Positions 52,763 to 60,501 of a stretch of DNA of 64,000 nucleotides are shown piece by piece. The position numbers and the translations under genes were made by a program. The notes beneath the pieces were generated by a model that saw only the letters and a program-made list of their open reading frames with translations, made no database searches and was not told where the DNA came from. The first letter of the stretch is position 1, and each line of letters starts with the position of its first letter. Source of the DNA: CAVQBP01 sp963740945 (GTDB lineage: Bacteria > Bacteroidota > Ignavibacteria > Ignavibacteriales > Ignavibacteriaceae); contig CAVUGE010000030.1 in NCBI GenBank assembly GCA_963740945.1, forward strand, positions 124,001 through 188,000, in the 5' to 3' direction.

Positions 52763-52966
52763 TTTGTGATAAATTTCTGGTTATCCAGTTGAAACAATAT
52801 AAATTCATATTAAACCAGAAAACTTCTAAAGTAATTAGGGGGATACTACTTTCTTACAAGTTTTCATGTATAAATAATACAAAATATTATTTATGCATCC
52901 CTTCCAGATCTTTTATATCACAAAATATAAAATTCATTATAAATACAAATTTATTTGAGGTTAAAT

Positions 52967-53830
52967 ATGTCAGAATATGTCAGAAATCTGATGGCTGAAG
53001 TTAAAGCCAAAAATCCTAATGAACCCGAATTTCATCAGGCAGTCGAAGAAGTCATCGATTCATTGGATCTTGTATTGGAAAAACATCCCGAATACCGCTC
53101 CAATAAAATACTCGAAAGAATAATAGAACCTGAACGCGTGATTATGTTTCGTGTTCCATGGGTGGACGATCAGGGGGAAGTCCATATAAACCGTGGCTTT
53201 AGAATAGAAATGAATAGTGCAATTGGTCCTTATAAAGGCGGGCTGCGCTTCCATCCTTCTGTTAATCTCGGTATTCTGAAATTCTTAGCTTTCGAACAGG
53301 TCTTTAAAAACAGCTTAACTACTCTTCCTATGGGAGGCGGTAAAGGTGGCTCGGACTTTGACCCTAAAGGTAAAAGTGATAACGAAGTTATGAGATTTTG
53401 CCAGAGTTTTATGAGTGAACTTTATCGGCATATTGGCTCCAATACCGATGTACCCGCCGGAGATATCGGAGTTGGCGGTAGAGAAATCGGATTCCTATTC
53501 GGTCAATACAAAAAAATTAGAAATGAATTTACGGGCGTATTAACAGGTAAAGGTATTAATTGGGGAGGTTCTTTAATAAGACCGGAAGCCACCGGGTACG
53601 GTGCAGTTTATTTTGCTTCAGAAATGCTTTCTACCAGAGGAGAAAGCCTGGAAGGTAAAACATGTCTTGTTTCCGGCAGCGGTAATGTAGCCCAGTATAC
53701 AGTTGAAAAAATTATACAGCTTGGCGGTAAAACAGTTACTCTATCAGATTCGAGCGGTTATATTTTCGATCCTAATGGAATTGACAGAGAAAAATTGAAT
53801 TTTGTACTCGATTTAAAAGAATGTTCGTAG
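52967..53830 (+). CDS. gdhA: NADP-type glutamate dehydrogenase, 5' part (frameshifted)
   Basis: These 287 codons hold the substrate domain and half of the cofactor domain of a GdhA-type (about 450-residue) enzyme: YKGGLRFHPSVNLGILKFL, PMGGGKGGSDFDPKGKSD with the substrate lysines, DVPAGDIGVGGREIGFLFG, and the dinucleotide loop VSGSGNVAQYT. The frame breaks at the A-run 53815-53818, where one extra A turns LKNVRRGR into LKECS-stop. Start ATG 52967 has GAGG at 52957-52960; a TTG 12 nt upstream is less likely. Makes glutamate from 2-oxoglutarate and ammonia. The break may be a homopolymer error. Confidence 0.88.
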   Translation: MSEYVRNLMAEVKAKNPNEPEFHQAVEEVIDSLDLVLEKHPEYRSNKILERIIEPERVIMFRVPWVDDQGEVHINRGFRIEMNSAIGPYKGGLRFHPSVNLGILKFLAFEQVFKNSLTTLPMGGGKGGSDFDPKGKSDNEVMRFCQSFMSELYRHIGSNTDVPAGDIGVGGREIGFLFGQYKKIRNEFTGVLTGKGINWGGSLIRPEATGYGAVYFASEMLSTRGESLEGKTCLVSGSGNVAQYTVEKIIQLGGKTVTLSDSSGYIFDPNGIDREKLNFVLDLKECS

Positions 53831-54329
53831 AGGTCGCGTTTCAGAATATGCGGAAAAATTCAAAGGAGTAGAATATACTCCGGTTGATAATAAATTAGAC
53901 TACAATCCTTTATGGGATCATAAAGCAGATTGTGCTTTCCCTAGTGCCACTCAAAATGAAATAAATGAAAAAGACGCACTAAATCTCCTTAAAAATAAAG
54001 TATACTGTGTTTCAGAAGGTGCAAATATGCCTACAACTATCGATGGAGTTAAACACTTTTTAAATGAAGGTATTCTTTACGGTCCGGGAAAAGCAGCTAA
54101 TGCAGGTGGTGTAGCAGTTTCCGGTTTGGAAATGGCTCAAAACAGTATGAGATATTCATGGATGAAAGATGAAGTAGATAACAGACTTCACATTATTATG
54201 AAAAGTATTCATAAAACTTGTGTTGAAGTCGCAGAAAGATTTGGTACTCCGGGTAATTATGTCAATGGCGCCAATATAGGAGGTTTCCTAAAAGTAGCTG
54301 ATGCAATGCTTGATCAAGGAATTGTCTAG
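53817..54329 (+). CDS. gdhA: NADP-type glutamate dehydrogenase, 3' part
   Basis: This continues gdhA in the +1 frame: KNVRRGRVSEYAEKFKGVEY, then DCAFPSATQNEINEKDA, VYCVSEGANMPTT and GPGKAANAGGVAVSGLEMAQ, to the normal C-terminus. It has no start of its own before an internal ATG at 54027. Joined to the 5' part the protein is about 453 residues, standard for hexameric GdhA. An element copy follows 37 bp downstream. Confidence 0.85.
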   Translation, partial: KNVRRGRVSEYAEKFKGVEYTPVDNKLDYNPLWDHKADCAFPSATQNEINEKDALNLLKNKVYCVSEGANMPTTIDGVKHFLNEGILYGPGKAANAGGVAVSGLEMAQNSMRYSWMKDEVDNRLHIIMKSIHKTCVEVAERFGTPGNYVNGANIGGFLKVADAMLDQGIV

Positions 54330-54366
54330 TATATTCCCGATTAATAACCGGATTTACTTGGATTGT

Positions 54367-54445
54367 AAAGATGACATCTTTTTCATTTTTTATTAAAATA
54401 TAAGTTTAGATAAAACATTTTTTTAAAAATAAAGATGTCATCTTT
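54367..54445 (+). repeat. AAAGATGACATCTTT element, copy 8 (short)
   Basis: 79 bp, ends AAAGATGACATCTTT (54367-54381) and AAAGATGTCATCTTT (54431-54445). It lacks about 18 bp of the left interior but keeps ATTAAAATATAAGTTTAGAT. Between gdhA and the ATP-grasp gene, same strand. Confidence 0.92.
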
Positions 54446-54499
54446 CATTAAACACATTATATTATTTTTACTCTTATACAACCTGCTTTAAGAAAGTAA

Positions 54500-57400
54500 A
54501 TGGAAAATTACTCATTATACTCCCTTAGTAATATTGACCAGCTATGGGTCGAGCACGGCTATGGAACCCGTTTCCAGGGATTTCAGAATTTAATGAAATA
54601 CCGGATACGCGATATCCTCCTGGTTTCAAGTCTATATGATTCATATCTTTTTGAAGAAGACGGCAGATTGTATGAACTAATCAGAAAAGAATACCAGGGA
54701 TTAAACCTAAGTCATTCTCCCGAACTTATCAGGGTATCCAGCGGAATTGAAGCCATTGCTCTTGCTAAAGAAGAAAGAAGATACGATTTAATTATCTCTA
54801 CACTTCATATTGAAGATATGCATGCTCTTAATCTTGCAAAACTAGTTAAGCAGTCAAATCTGAATATACCTATTGTTTTACTTGCCTATAATAACCGTGA
54901 ATTGACTGATCTAATATCACGGCATGATGTCTCTGTCTTTGATAAAATTTTTATCTGGCAGGGTGACTTTAGAATTATGCTCGGTATTATAAAGTACATG
55001 GAAGACAAAATTAATGTTGAGCACGATACTAAAATTGTCGGTGTCCAGTCAATTATTTTAATTGAAGATAATATCAGGGATTATTCAACATTCCTTCCTT
55101 TGATTTATACTGAAATATTAAAACAGTCTCAAAATTTAATTTCCGAAGGAATAAACCTCTCACATAAATTTTTAAGGATGAGAGCCCGCCCCAAAATATT
55201 ACTCGCTACTAATTATGAGGAAGCATGGGATTACTACGAGAAATACCGTGAATTTATTCTGGGAATAATTTCGGATATAGATTTTAAAAGGAATGGAATA
55301 GAAGATCCCGAAGCCGGACTGGAATTTGCAAAAAGAGTAAAAATGCAATACCCGGATATACCCATTTTACTCCAGTCCTACATTAAAGATAATAAAGCTA
55401 AAGCTAAAGAGATTGGGGCTTCCTTCTTAGTGAAAGAATCCCCTAACCTGCTCCAGGAATTACGTAAGTTTATGGTAAATTATTTTAGCTTTGGTGACCT
55501 TATTTTTAGGATGCCCGATGGATCCGAAGTCGGCAGAGCTCATGATTTAAAATCCCTTGAAGAACAATTAAAGATTATCCCGGATGAAAGCATTCAGTAC
55601 CATGCTGAGAGAAATCATTTTTCAAACTGGTTAAAAGCAAGGACAGAATTCTGGCTTGCACATAAACTTAGACCCAGAAAAGTATCCGACTTTCTCTCTA
55701 TTAATGGATTAAGGGAAAATTTGATTTCTTCTATTAAAGAATATCAGAAACGAAGACAGAAAGGAATAATTACAGATTTTACTAAAGATTCTTTTGATCC
55801 GGCAAGTTCTTTCGCAAGGATTGGAGGAGGTTCTCTGGGCGGAAAGGCTAGGGGACTAGGTTTTATAAATACCTTAATTAATAATTATAATATAAGTGCA
55901 AAGTATGATAATATATTGATCTACGTACCTCCTGCCGTTGTTTTGGGAACCGATGTCTTTGATCAATTTTTAGATGAAAATGATTTGCGGAATTTCTCAA
56001 TAACCAGTAACAATGATGAGGAAATAACAAAAAGTTTTTTAGCCGCTGAAAAATTTCCTGAGGATATAATTAAGCAGCTCGTTGAATTCTTAGATATTAT
56101 TAGGGGTCCGTTAGCAGTCAGATCATCAAGCTTATTGGAAGACTCCCAATATCAGCCTTTTGCAGGTGTATATGAAACTTATATGCTCCCTAATAATAAT
56201 CATAACCCTATAATCAGGTTAAATGAATTAATTACAACTATAAAAAGAGTCTTTGCCTCAACTTTCTATCAAAATGCAAAAGACTATATATTTGCTACTG
56301 CCTACAGACTCGAAGAAGAAAAAATGGCTGTTATTATTCAGCAGATGATTGGCTCAAAACATCAGAATAGATTTTATCCCCATTTTTCTGGCGTTGCAAA
56401 ATCTCATAATTTTTACCCTATGCCTCCTCAAAAATCAATAGACGGAATTTCTTCGGTTGCTCTTGGGCTAGGTAAGTGGGTTGTTGATGGCGGAACTACA
56501 ATTAAATTTTGTCCTAAATATCCTTCTCATATTCCCCAATTTTATTCTGTTGAAGAAACCCTAAATTATAACCAGCGCAAGTTTTATGCTTTAAATCTTG
56601 ATGGACGTCTTGATGATACGAATCTTACACATGATATCCTGGTGCAAATTTATGATCTAAAGACTGCTGAAGATGATGAAACTCTAACATATGTTGGCTC
56701 TACTTACAGCAGTGATAATAAAGCAATTTATGATGGTATTTCCAGAAATGGGATTAGAATAGTAAGTTTCGCCCCTATCTTAAAAAATAAAATTTTTCCG
56801 CTGCCTGAAATTTTAGAACTTTTACTTGATATGGGTTCTTGGGGAATGGGAACTCCCGTTGAAATTGAATTTGCAGTAAATATGTCAAATTCTAAAAATG
56901 TACCGCATCAATTCGCTCTTCTTCAAATGCGACCCCTTGTATTAACAAGAGAACTTGAAGAATTAGATATTGAAAATTATTCTCAAGATGACTTAATTTG
57001 CAATAGTGACCAGGTTTTGGGACATGGAGTAATTAAAGACATTTATGATATCATTTATGTTGATTATCATTTATACGAACGATCAAAAAGTAAGGAAGTT
57101 GCAATTGAATTAAATCAATTTAATAATAAATTGGTAAGCCAGAATCGTCCTTATTTATTAATTGGCGTTGGAAGATGGGGAAGCCTTGACCCCTGGCTCG
57201 GTATCCCTGTTAAGTGGGAGCAGGTATCCGGAGCAAAGACAATTATTGAAACTGGGTTTAAGGATTTTGATGTAACTCCCTCTCAAGGCTCCCATTTCTT
57301 TCATAATCTTACCTCTTTTATGATAGGTTACTTTAGTGTTTACCCCAATCATAAACAAAACTGGATAAACTGGGATTGGATTTTAGATCAAGTCCCTGAA

Positions 57401-57505
57401 GAAAAGAAGCTGTTTACTAGACATATTAAATTAGAAAAATCTCTCACAATTAAAGTTAACGGACAAAAAAATAAGGGAATAATAACTAAACCGGGAATAA
57501 ATTAA
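54500..57505 (+). CDS. Receiver-like plus PPDK-type ATP-grasp protein (no PEP-transfer domains)
   Basis: A 1001-residue protein. Residues about 35-165 and 185-335 resemble two response-regulator folds (DILLVSSLYDSYLFEEDGRL; VQSIILIEDNIRDYSTFLPL, with SDIDFKRNG and SFLVKES). From about 435 on is the ATP-grasp/PEP-binding domain of PEP synthase and PPDK (RIGGGSLGGKARGLGFINTL; GPLAVRSSSLLEDSQYQPFA near 535). The phosphohistidine swivel and TIM barrel of true PEP synthase are absent, so it is not one. A regulatory or phosphotransfer role is inferred; its placement between GDH genes suggests nitrogen or carbon control. Confidence 0.8.
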   Translation: MENYSLYSLSNIDQLWVEHGYGTRFQGFQNLMKYRIRDILLVSSLYDSYLFEEDGRLYELIRKEYQGLNLSHSPELIRVSSGIEAIALAKEERRYDLIISTLHIEDMHALNLAKLVKQSNLNIPIVLLAYNNRELTDLISRHDVSVFDKIFIWQGDFRIMLGIIKYMEDKINVEHDTKIVGVQSIILIEDNIRDYSTFLPLIYTEILKQSQNLISEGINLSHKFLRMRARPKILLATNYEEAWDYYEKYREFILGIISDIDFKRNGIEDPEAGLEFAKRVKMQYPDIPILLQSYIKDNKAKAKEIGASFLVKESPNLLQELRKFMVNYFSFGDLIFRMPDGSEVGRAHDLKSLEEQLKIIPDESIQYHAERNHFSNWLKARTEFWLAHKLRPRKVSDFLSINGLRENLISSIKEYQKRRQKGIITDFTKDSFDPASSFARIGGGSLGGKARGLGFINTLINNYNISAKYDNILIYVPPAVVLGTDVFDQFLDENDLRNFSITSNNDEEITKSFLAAEKFPEDIIKQLVEFLDIIRGPLAVRSSSLLEDSQYQPFAGVYETYMLPNNNHNPIIRLNELITTIKRVFASTFYQNAKDYIFATAYRLEEEKMAVIIQQMIGSKHQNRFYPHFSGVAKSHNFYPMPPQKSIDGISSVALGLGKWVVDGGTTIKFCPKYPSHIPQFYSVEETLNYNQRKFYALNLDGRLDDTNLTHDILVQIYDLKTAEDDETLTYVGSTYSSDNKAIYDGISRNGIRIVSFAPILKNKIFPLPEILELLLDMGSWGMGTPVEIEFAVNMSNSKNVPHQFALLQMRPLVLTRELEELDIENYSQDDLICNSDQVLGHGVIKDIYDIIYVDYHLYERSKSKEVAIELNQFNNKLVSQNRPYLLIGVGRWGSLDPWLGIPVKWEQVSGAKTIIETGFKDFDVTPSQGSHFFHNLTSFMIGYFSVYPNHKQNWINWDWILDQVPEEKKLFTRHIKLEKSLTIKVNGQKNKGIITKPGIN

Positions 57506-57507
57506 TT

Positions 57508-57696
57508 ATGGAAGAGAAAAAGGGGGAAGCATATGATAATTGCCCCCACTGCGGTAGAAAATTAAGTCCATGGGAAAAAGTATTGCTTACCGTCGATAGA
57601 GCTATTGTGTGTAAAAACTGCTGGTATAGAATACTGCTGGATATAAGGGAAGAAAAGCCCGATCATCCGGAAATTAAAAAAGACAAATCAAATTAA
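57508..57696 (+). CDS. Small Cys4 zinc-ribbon protein
   Basis: A 62-residue protein with two CxxC knuckles: Cys12/Cys15 (NCPHCGRK) and Cys35/Cys38 (VCKNCWYR), the layout of a zinc ribbon. Its ATG follows the ATP-grasp gene stop by 2 nt and its stop precedes the next GDH by 12 nt, so the three genes are one transcript. Partner or target unknown. Confidence 0.8.
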   Translation: MEEKKGEAYDNCPHCGRKLSPWEKVLLTVDRAIVCKNCWYRILLDIREEKPDHPEIKKDKSN

Positions 57697-57708
57697 AGGC
57701 TGTTATAA

Positions 57709-58956
57709 ATGGAATCATATAATTCTTTCTCTGTTGCACAAAAACAGGTAAATGAAGCTGCAAAGATCTTAAAGTTAGATGATGCAACTCTGGAACTGCT
57801 TTTATGGCCTCAAAGAGAATTTAAATTTACCTTCCCGGTAAAGTTAGATAACGGGAAAACAAAAATATTTCATGCATATAGAATCCAGTATAACTTTGCC
57901 AGGGGCCCTGCTAAAGGAGGTATAAGATTCCATCCGGATGAAACCGTTGATACTATTAGAGCTCTTTCCTGCTGGATGACCTGGAAAACTGCGGTAGTTG
58001 ATCTCCCTCTCGGCGGAGGAAAAGGAGGTGTGGTCTGCGATCCGAAATCTCTGTCTGATAGAGAGCTTGAAAATTTATCGAGAGGTTATATTAGAGCAGT
58101 TGCACAATATATCGGAGTAGATAAAGATATTCCTGCTCCCGATGTATATACAAATCCACAAACTATGGCCTGGATGATGGATGAATATGAAACAATAGTT
58201 CATAATCACCAGCCCGGAGTTCTTACCGATAAGCCGCAGCAAATTGGAGGTACCGAAGGGAGAAGAGATGCAACAGCAAGAGGTGGAGTTATTACGGTAA
58301 GAGAAGCTTGCAAATTACTTGGTGTTGATCCGACCGGAAGGTTTGCTATTCAAGGTTTTGGAACTGTAGGTCAAAGAGCCGCATTACTGCATCAGGAAAT
58401 TTTAGGCGGAGGTAAACTCGTTGCCGTTAGCGATTCTAAAGGTGCGATCTATAATCCTGATGGGTTTAATCCGAAAGAATTAGTCTCCCATAAACTTAAG
58501 ACCGGTTCTATTAAAGGTTTCCCGGGAGGAGAGGATATTCCGCATGAAAAGCTTTTAACCTTAAATCTTGAAGTTTTGTATCCTGCCGCTCTGGAAAATA
58601 CTATTACATCTGAAAATGCAGATTCAATAAACGCAAAGATAATATGCGAATTAGCCAATGGTCCCACTACTCCTGAAGCTGATACTATTTTAAATGCAAA
58701 AAGAATTCATACAATACCCGATATCTTAGCGAGTGCCGGTGGAGTAACTGTCTCTTATTTCGAAATGGTTCAGGATAAATACAGTTTCTTCTGGGATGAA
58801 GAAACAGTCAATAAACAGCTCGACCAAAAACTTACTAAAGCCTATCACCGCGTGCTGGAAGCTATAAAGGAGAAAAAAGTACACCCCCGTTTGGCTGCTA
58901 CCGTTGTAGGTGTAGCTAAAGTAGCAGAAGCATGCAAGTTAAGAGGTTGGGTCTAA
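57709..58956 (+). CDS. Glu/Leu/Phe/Val dehydrogenase, 415-residue type
   Basis: A second glutamate dehydrogenase, of the shorter thermophile/archaeal-like type: YNFARGPAKGGIRFHPDETV, PLGGGKGGVVCDPKSLSD, DIPAPDVYTNPQTMAWMMDE, cofactor loop IQGFGTVGQRAALLH and ELANGPTTPEADTIL. Catalytic lysines and Asp are in place. Glutamate is the likely substrate; branched-chain amino acids cannot be ruled out. The gene converges on a third GDH, with 8 nt between the stops. Confidence 0.92.
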   Translation: MESYNSFSVAQKQVNEAAKILKLDDATLELLLWPQREFKFTFPVKLDNGKTKIFHAYRIQYNFARGPAKGGIRFHPDETVDTIRALSCWMTWKTAVVDLPLGGGKGGVVCDPKSLSDRELENLSRGYIRAVAQYIGVDKDIPAPDVYTNPQTMAWMMDEYETIVHNHQPGVLTDKPQQIGGTEGRRDATARGGVITVREACKLLGVDPTGRFAIQGFGTVGQRAALLHQEILGGGKLVAVSDSKGAIYNPDGFNPKELVSHKLKTGSIKGFPGGEDIPHEKLLTLNLEVLYPAALENTITSENADSINAKIICELANGPTTPEADTILNAKRIHTIPDILASAGGVTVSYFEMVQDKYSFFWDEETVNKQLDQKLTKAYHRVLEAIKEKKVHPRLAATVVGVAKVAEACKLRGWV

Positions 58957-58964
58957 TCAGAAAA

Positions 58965-60395
58965 TCAAGGGAAAATACCCAATGCCATATAGGCTGTTGC
59001 AATTTTATCAATAGCAGTAATAAATGCTGCGGTTCTCAAATCAGGAATTTTCTTATTTTCCATCCAGGTATCCCGTATCTGGTTATATGCGGAAACCATA
59101 GTTTCTTCAAGTCCGGAGTTTACCAGGTCCTCTTCTTCGGCACCGTGAATTATAATTCTTTTCGCAGAATCATTTAAAGACTTTCCAAGAGCATCTTCTA
59201 TTGAATCAACTAAAACACTGTTAACTCTTTCTTCGTACCTCTTCCCCATTCTGCCGAATCTAATATGTGATAAATTTTTTAACCATTCAAAATATGAAAC
59301 AGTAACGCCTCCTGCATTCAAGTAAAGATCCGGAATAATCATCGTCCCTTTCTTTTGCAATATTTTCTCTGCTTCCGGAGTAACTGGACCATTTGCCGCT
59401 TCAGCTATTATTTTTGCTTTTATTCTGTCTGCATTTCCGGAGTTAATCTGGTTCTCTAATGCAGCGGGAATAAGGATATCGCAATCCTGCTCCAAAGCTA
59501 GTGCCCGCTTTTTCATATTCTTTGCTTTTGGAAAATTCAGTATTGAACCGGTTTCTTTTCGATGCTTATATACTTCCCCTAAATCAAGCCCCTTTGCTGA
59601 ATATATCGCTCCTTCAAATTCGGAAATAGCAATTATTACTGCACCTGCTTCCTGGAAAAATTTGGTAGTATAATACCCTACATTACCTAAACCTTGAATT
59701 ACAACTTTTTTCCCTTCAATTCCGGTTGTCAGCCCGAGTTTCTTCATATCCTTCTGATTGCTCAATGCTTCCCTTACTCCGAAATAAACTCCTCTTCCGG
59801 TAGCTTCGGTACGGCCCCTAATCCCTCCCTGACTAATTGGCTTACCTGTAACACATGCACTTGAATCAATTCCGGGATGAAATGCGGCATAGGTATCTGC
59901 TATCCAGGCCATTTCCCGCGAACCGGTTCCGTAATCGGGTGCCGGTACATCAATGCCGGGACCAATAAAATTTTTCCTTACCAGCTCTGCTGTATACCTC
60001 CTTGTAATATGTTCAAGCTCAACTTCATTATAAGCCTTCGGATCAATTCTAACTCCCCCTTTCGCTCCTCCGAAAGGAACATCAACTACCGCACATTTGT
60101 ACGTCATTAAAGCCGCCAATGCCTTTACCTCATCCTGAGTTACTGCCAGACTGTACCTGATTCCTCCCTTTACCGGAAGTTTATGCTGGCTGTGCTCTAC
60201 TCTATATGCTACTATGACTTCAATATTGTTCTTTATCCTTACCGGGAATTTCACCCGGTAAACACTATTGCAGTATTTAATTTGCTCAAGCAGCCCTTCA
60301 GGATATTTTGTAAATGCTGCCGCTCTATCGAAGTAACGTAAAACATCATCGAAAAAACTTTCTTCTCTCTTTGCATGGATATTAATGTTCGACAT
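58965..60395 (-). CDS. Glu/Leu/Phe/Val dehydrogenase, 476-residue type
   Basis: A third glutamate dehydrogenase, of a longer type: HSQHKLPVKGGIRYSLAVTQ, VPFGGAKGGVRIDPKAYNEV, GPGIDVPAPDYGTGSREMAW, cofactor loop IQGLGNVGYYTTKF and AEAANGPVTPEAEKIL. All active-site lysines are present. The FGGAKGG and PAPDYGTG motifs differ from both other GDHs in the window, so this is not a recent duplicate. NAD-linked catabolic use is inferred. ATG at 60395 with GAGGAG just upstream. Confidence 0.93.
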   Translation of the reverse strand: MSNINIHAKREESFFDDVLRYFDRAAAFTKYPEGLLEQIKYCNSVYRVKFPVRIKNNIEVIVAYRVEHSQHKLPVKGGIRYSLAVTQDEVKALAALMTYKCAVVDVPFGGAKGGVRIDPKAYNEVELEHITRRYTAELVRKNFIGPGIDVPAPDYGTGSREMAWIADTYAAFHPGIDSSACVTGKPISQGGIRGRTEATGRGVYFGVREALSNQKDMKKLGLTTGIEGKKVVIQGLGNVGYYTTKFFQEAGAVIIAISEFEGAIYSAKGLDLGEVYKHRKETGSILNFPKAKNMKKRALALEQDCDILIPAALENQINSGNADRIKAKIIAEAANGPVTPEAEKILQKKGTMIIPDLYLNAGGVTVSYFEWLKNLSHIRFGRMGKRYEERVNSVLVDSIEDALGKSLNDSAKRIIIHGAEEEDLVNSGLEETMVSAYNQIRDTWMENKKIPDLRTAAFITAIDKIATAYMALGIFP

Positions 60396-60501
60396 TGTAT
60401 CTCCTCCTCAAATTCCATATAATTTATTTAATATAAAGATTTGATGAATAATTAAATTCTTTATATATATCATTAAACTTAATTAAATTTTTTTTAATTG
60501 C

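Noticed and set aside
53815..53830. Programmed frameshift in gdhA
   Set aside because: The A-run is short, there is no downstream stem evident, and similar one-base breaks occur in unrelated genes of the window, favouring sequence error.
3985..54445. AAAGATGACATCTTT elements as ordinary intrinsic terminators
   Set aside because: They lack a GC stem and T-tract, occur upstream as well as downstream of genes, between divergent genes, and keep a conserved interior.
54500..57505. Phosphoenolpyruvate synthase
   Set aside because: Only the nucleotide-binding domain is present; the phosphohistidine and PEP/pyruvate domains are missing and receiver-like domains precede it.
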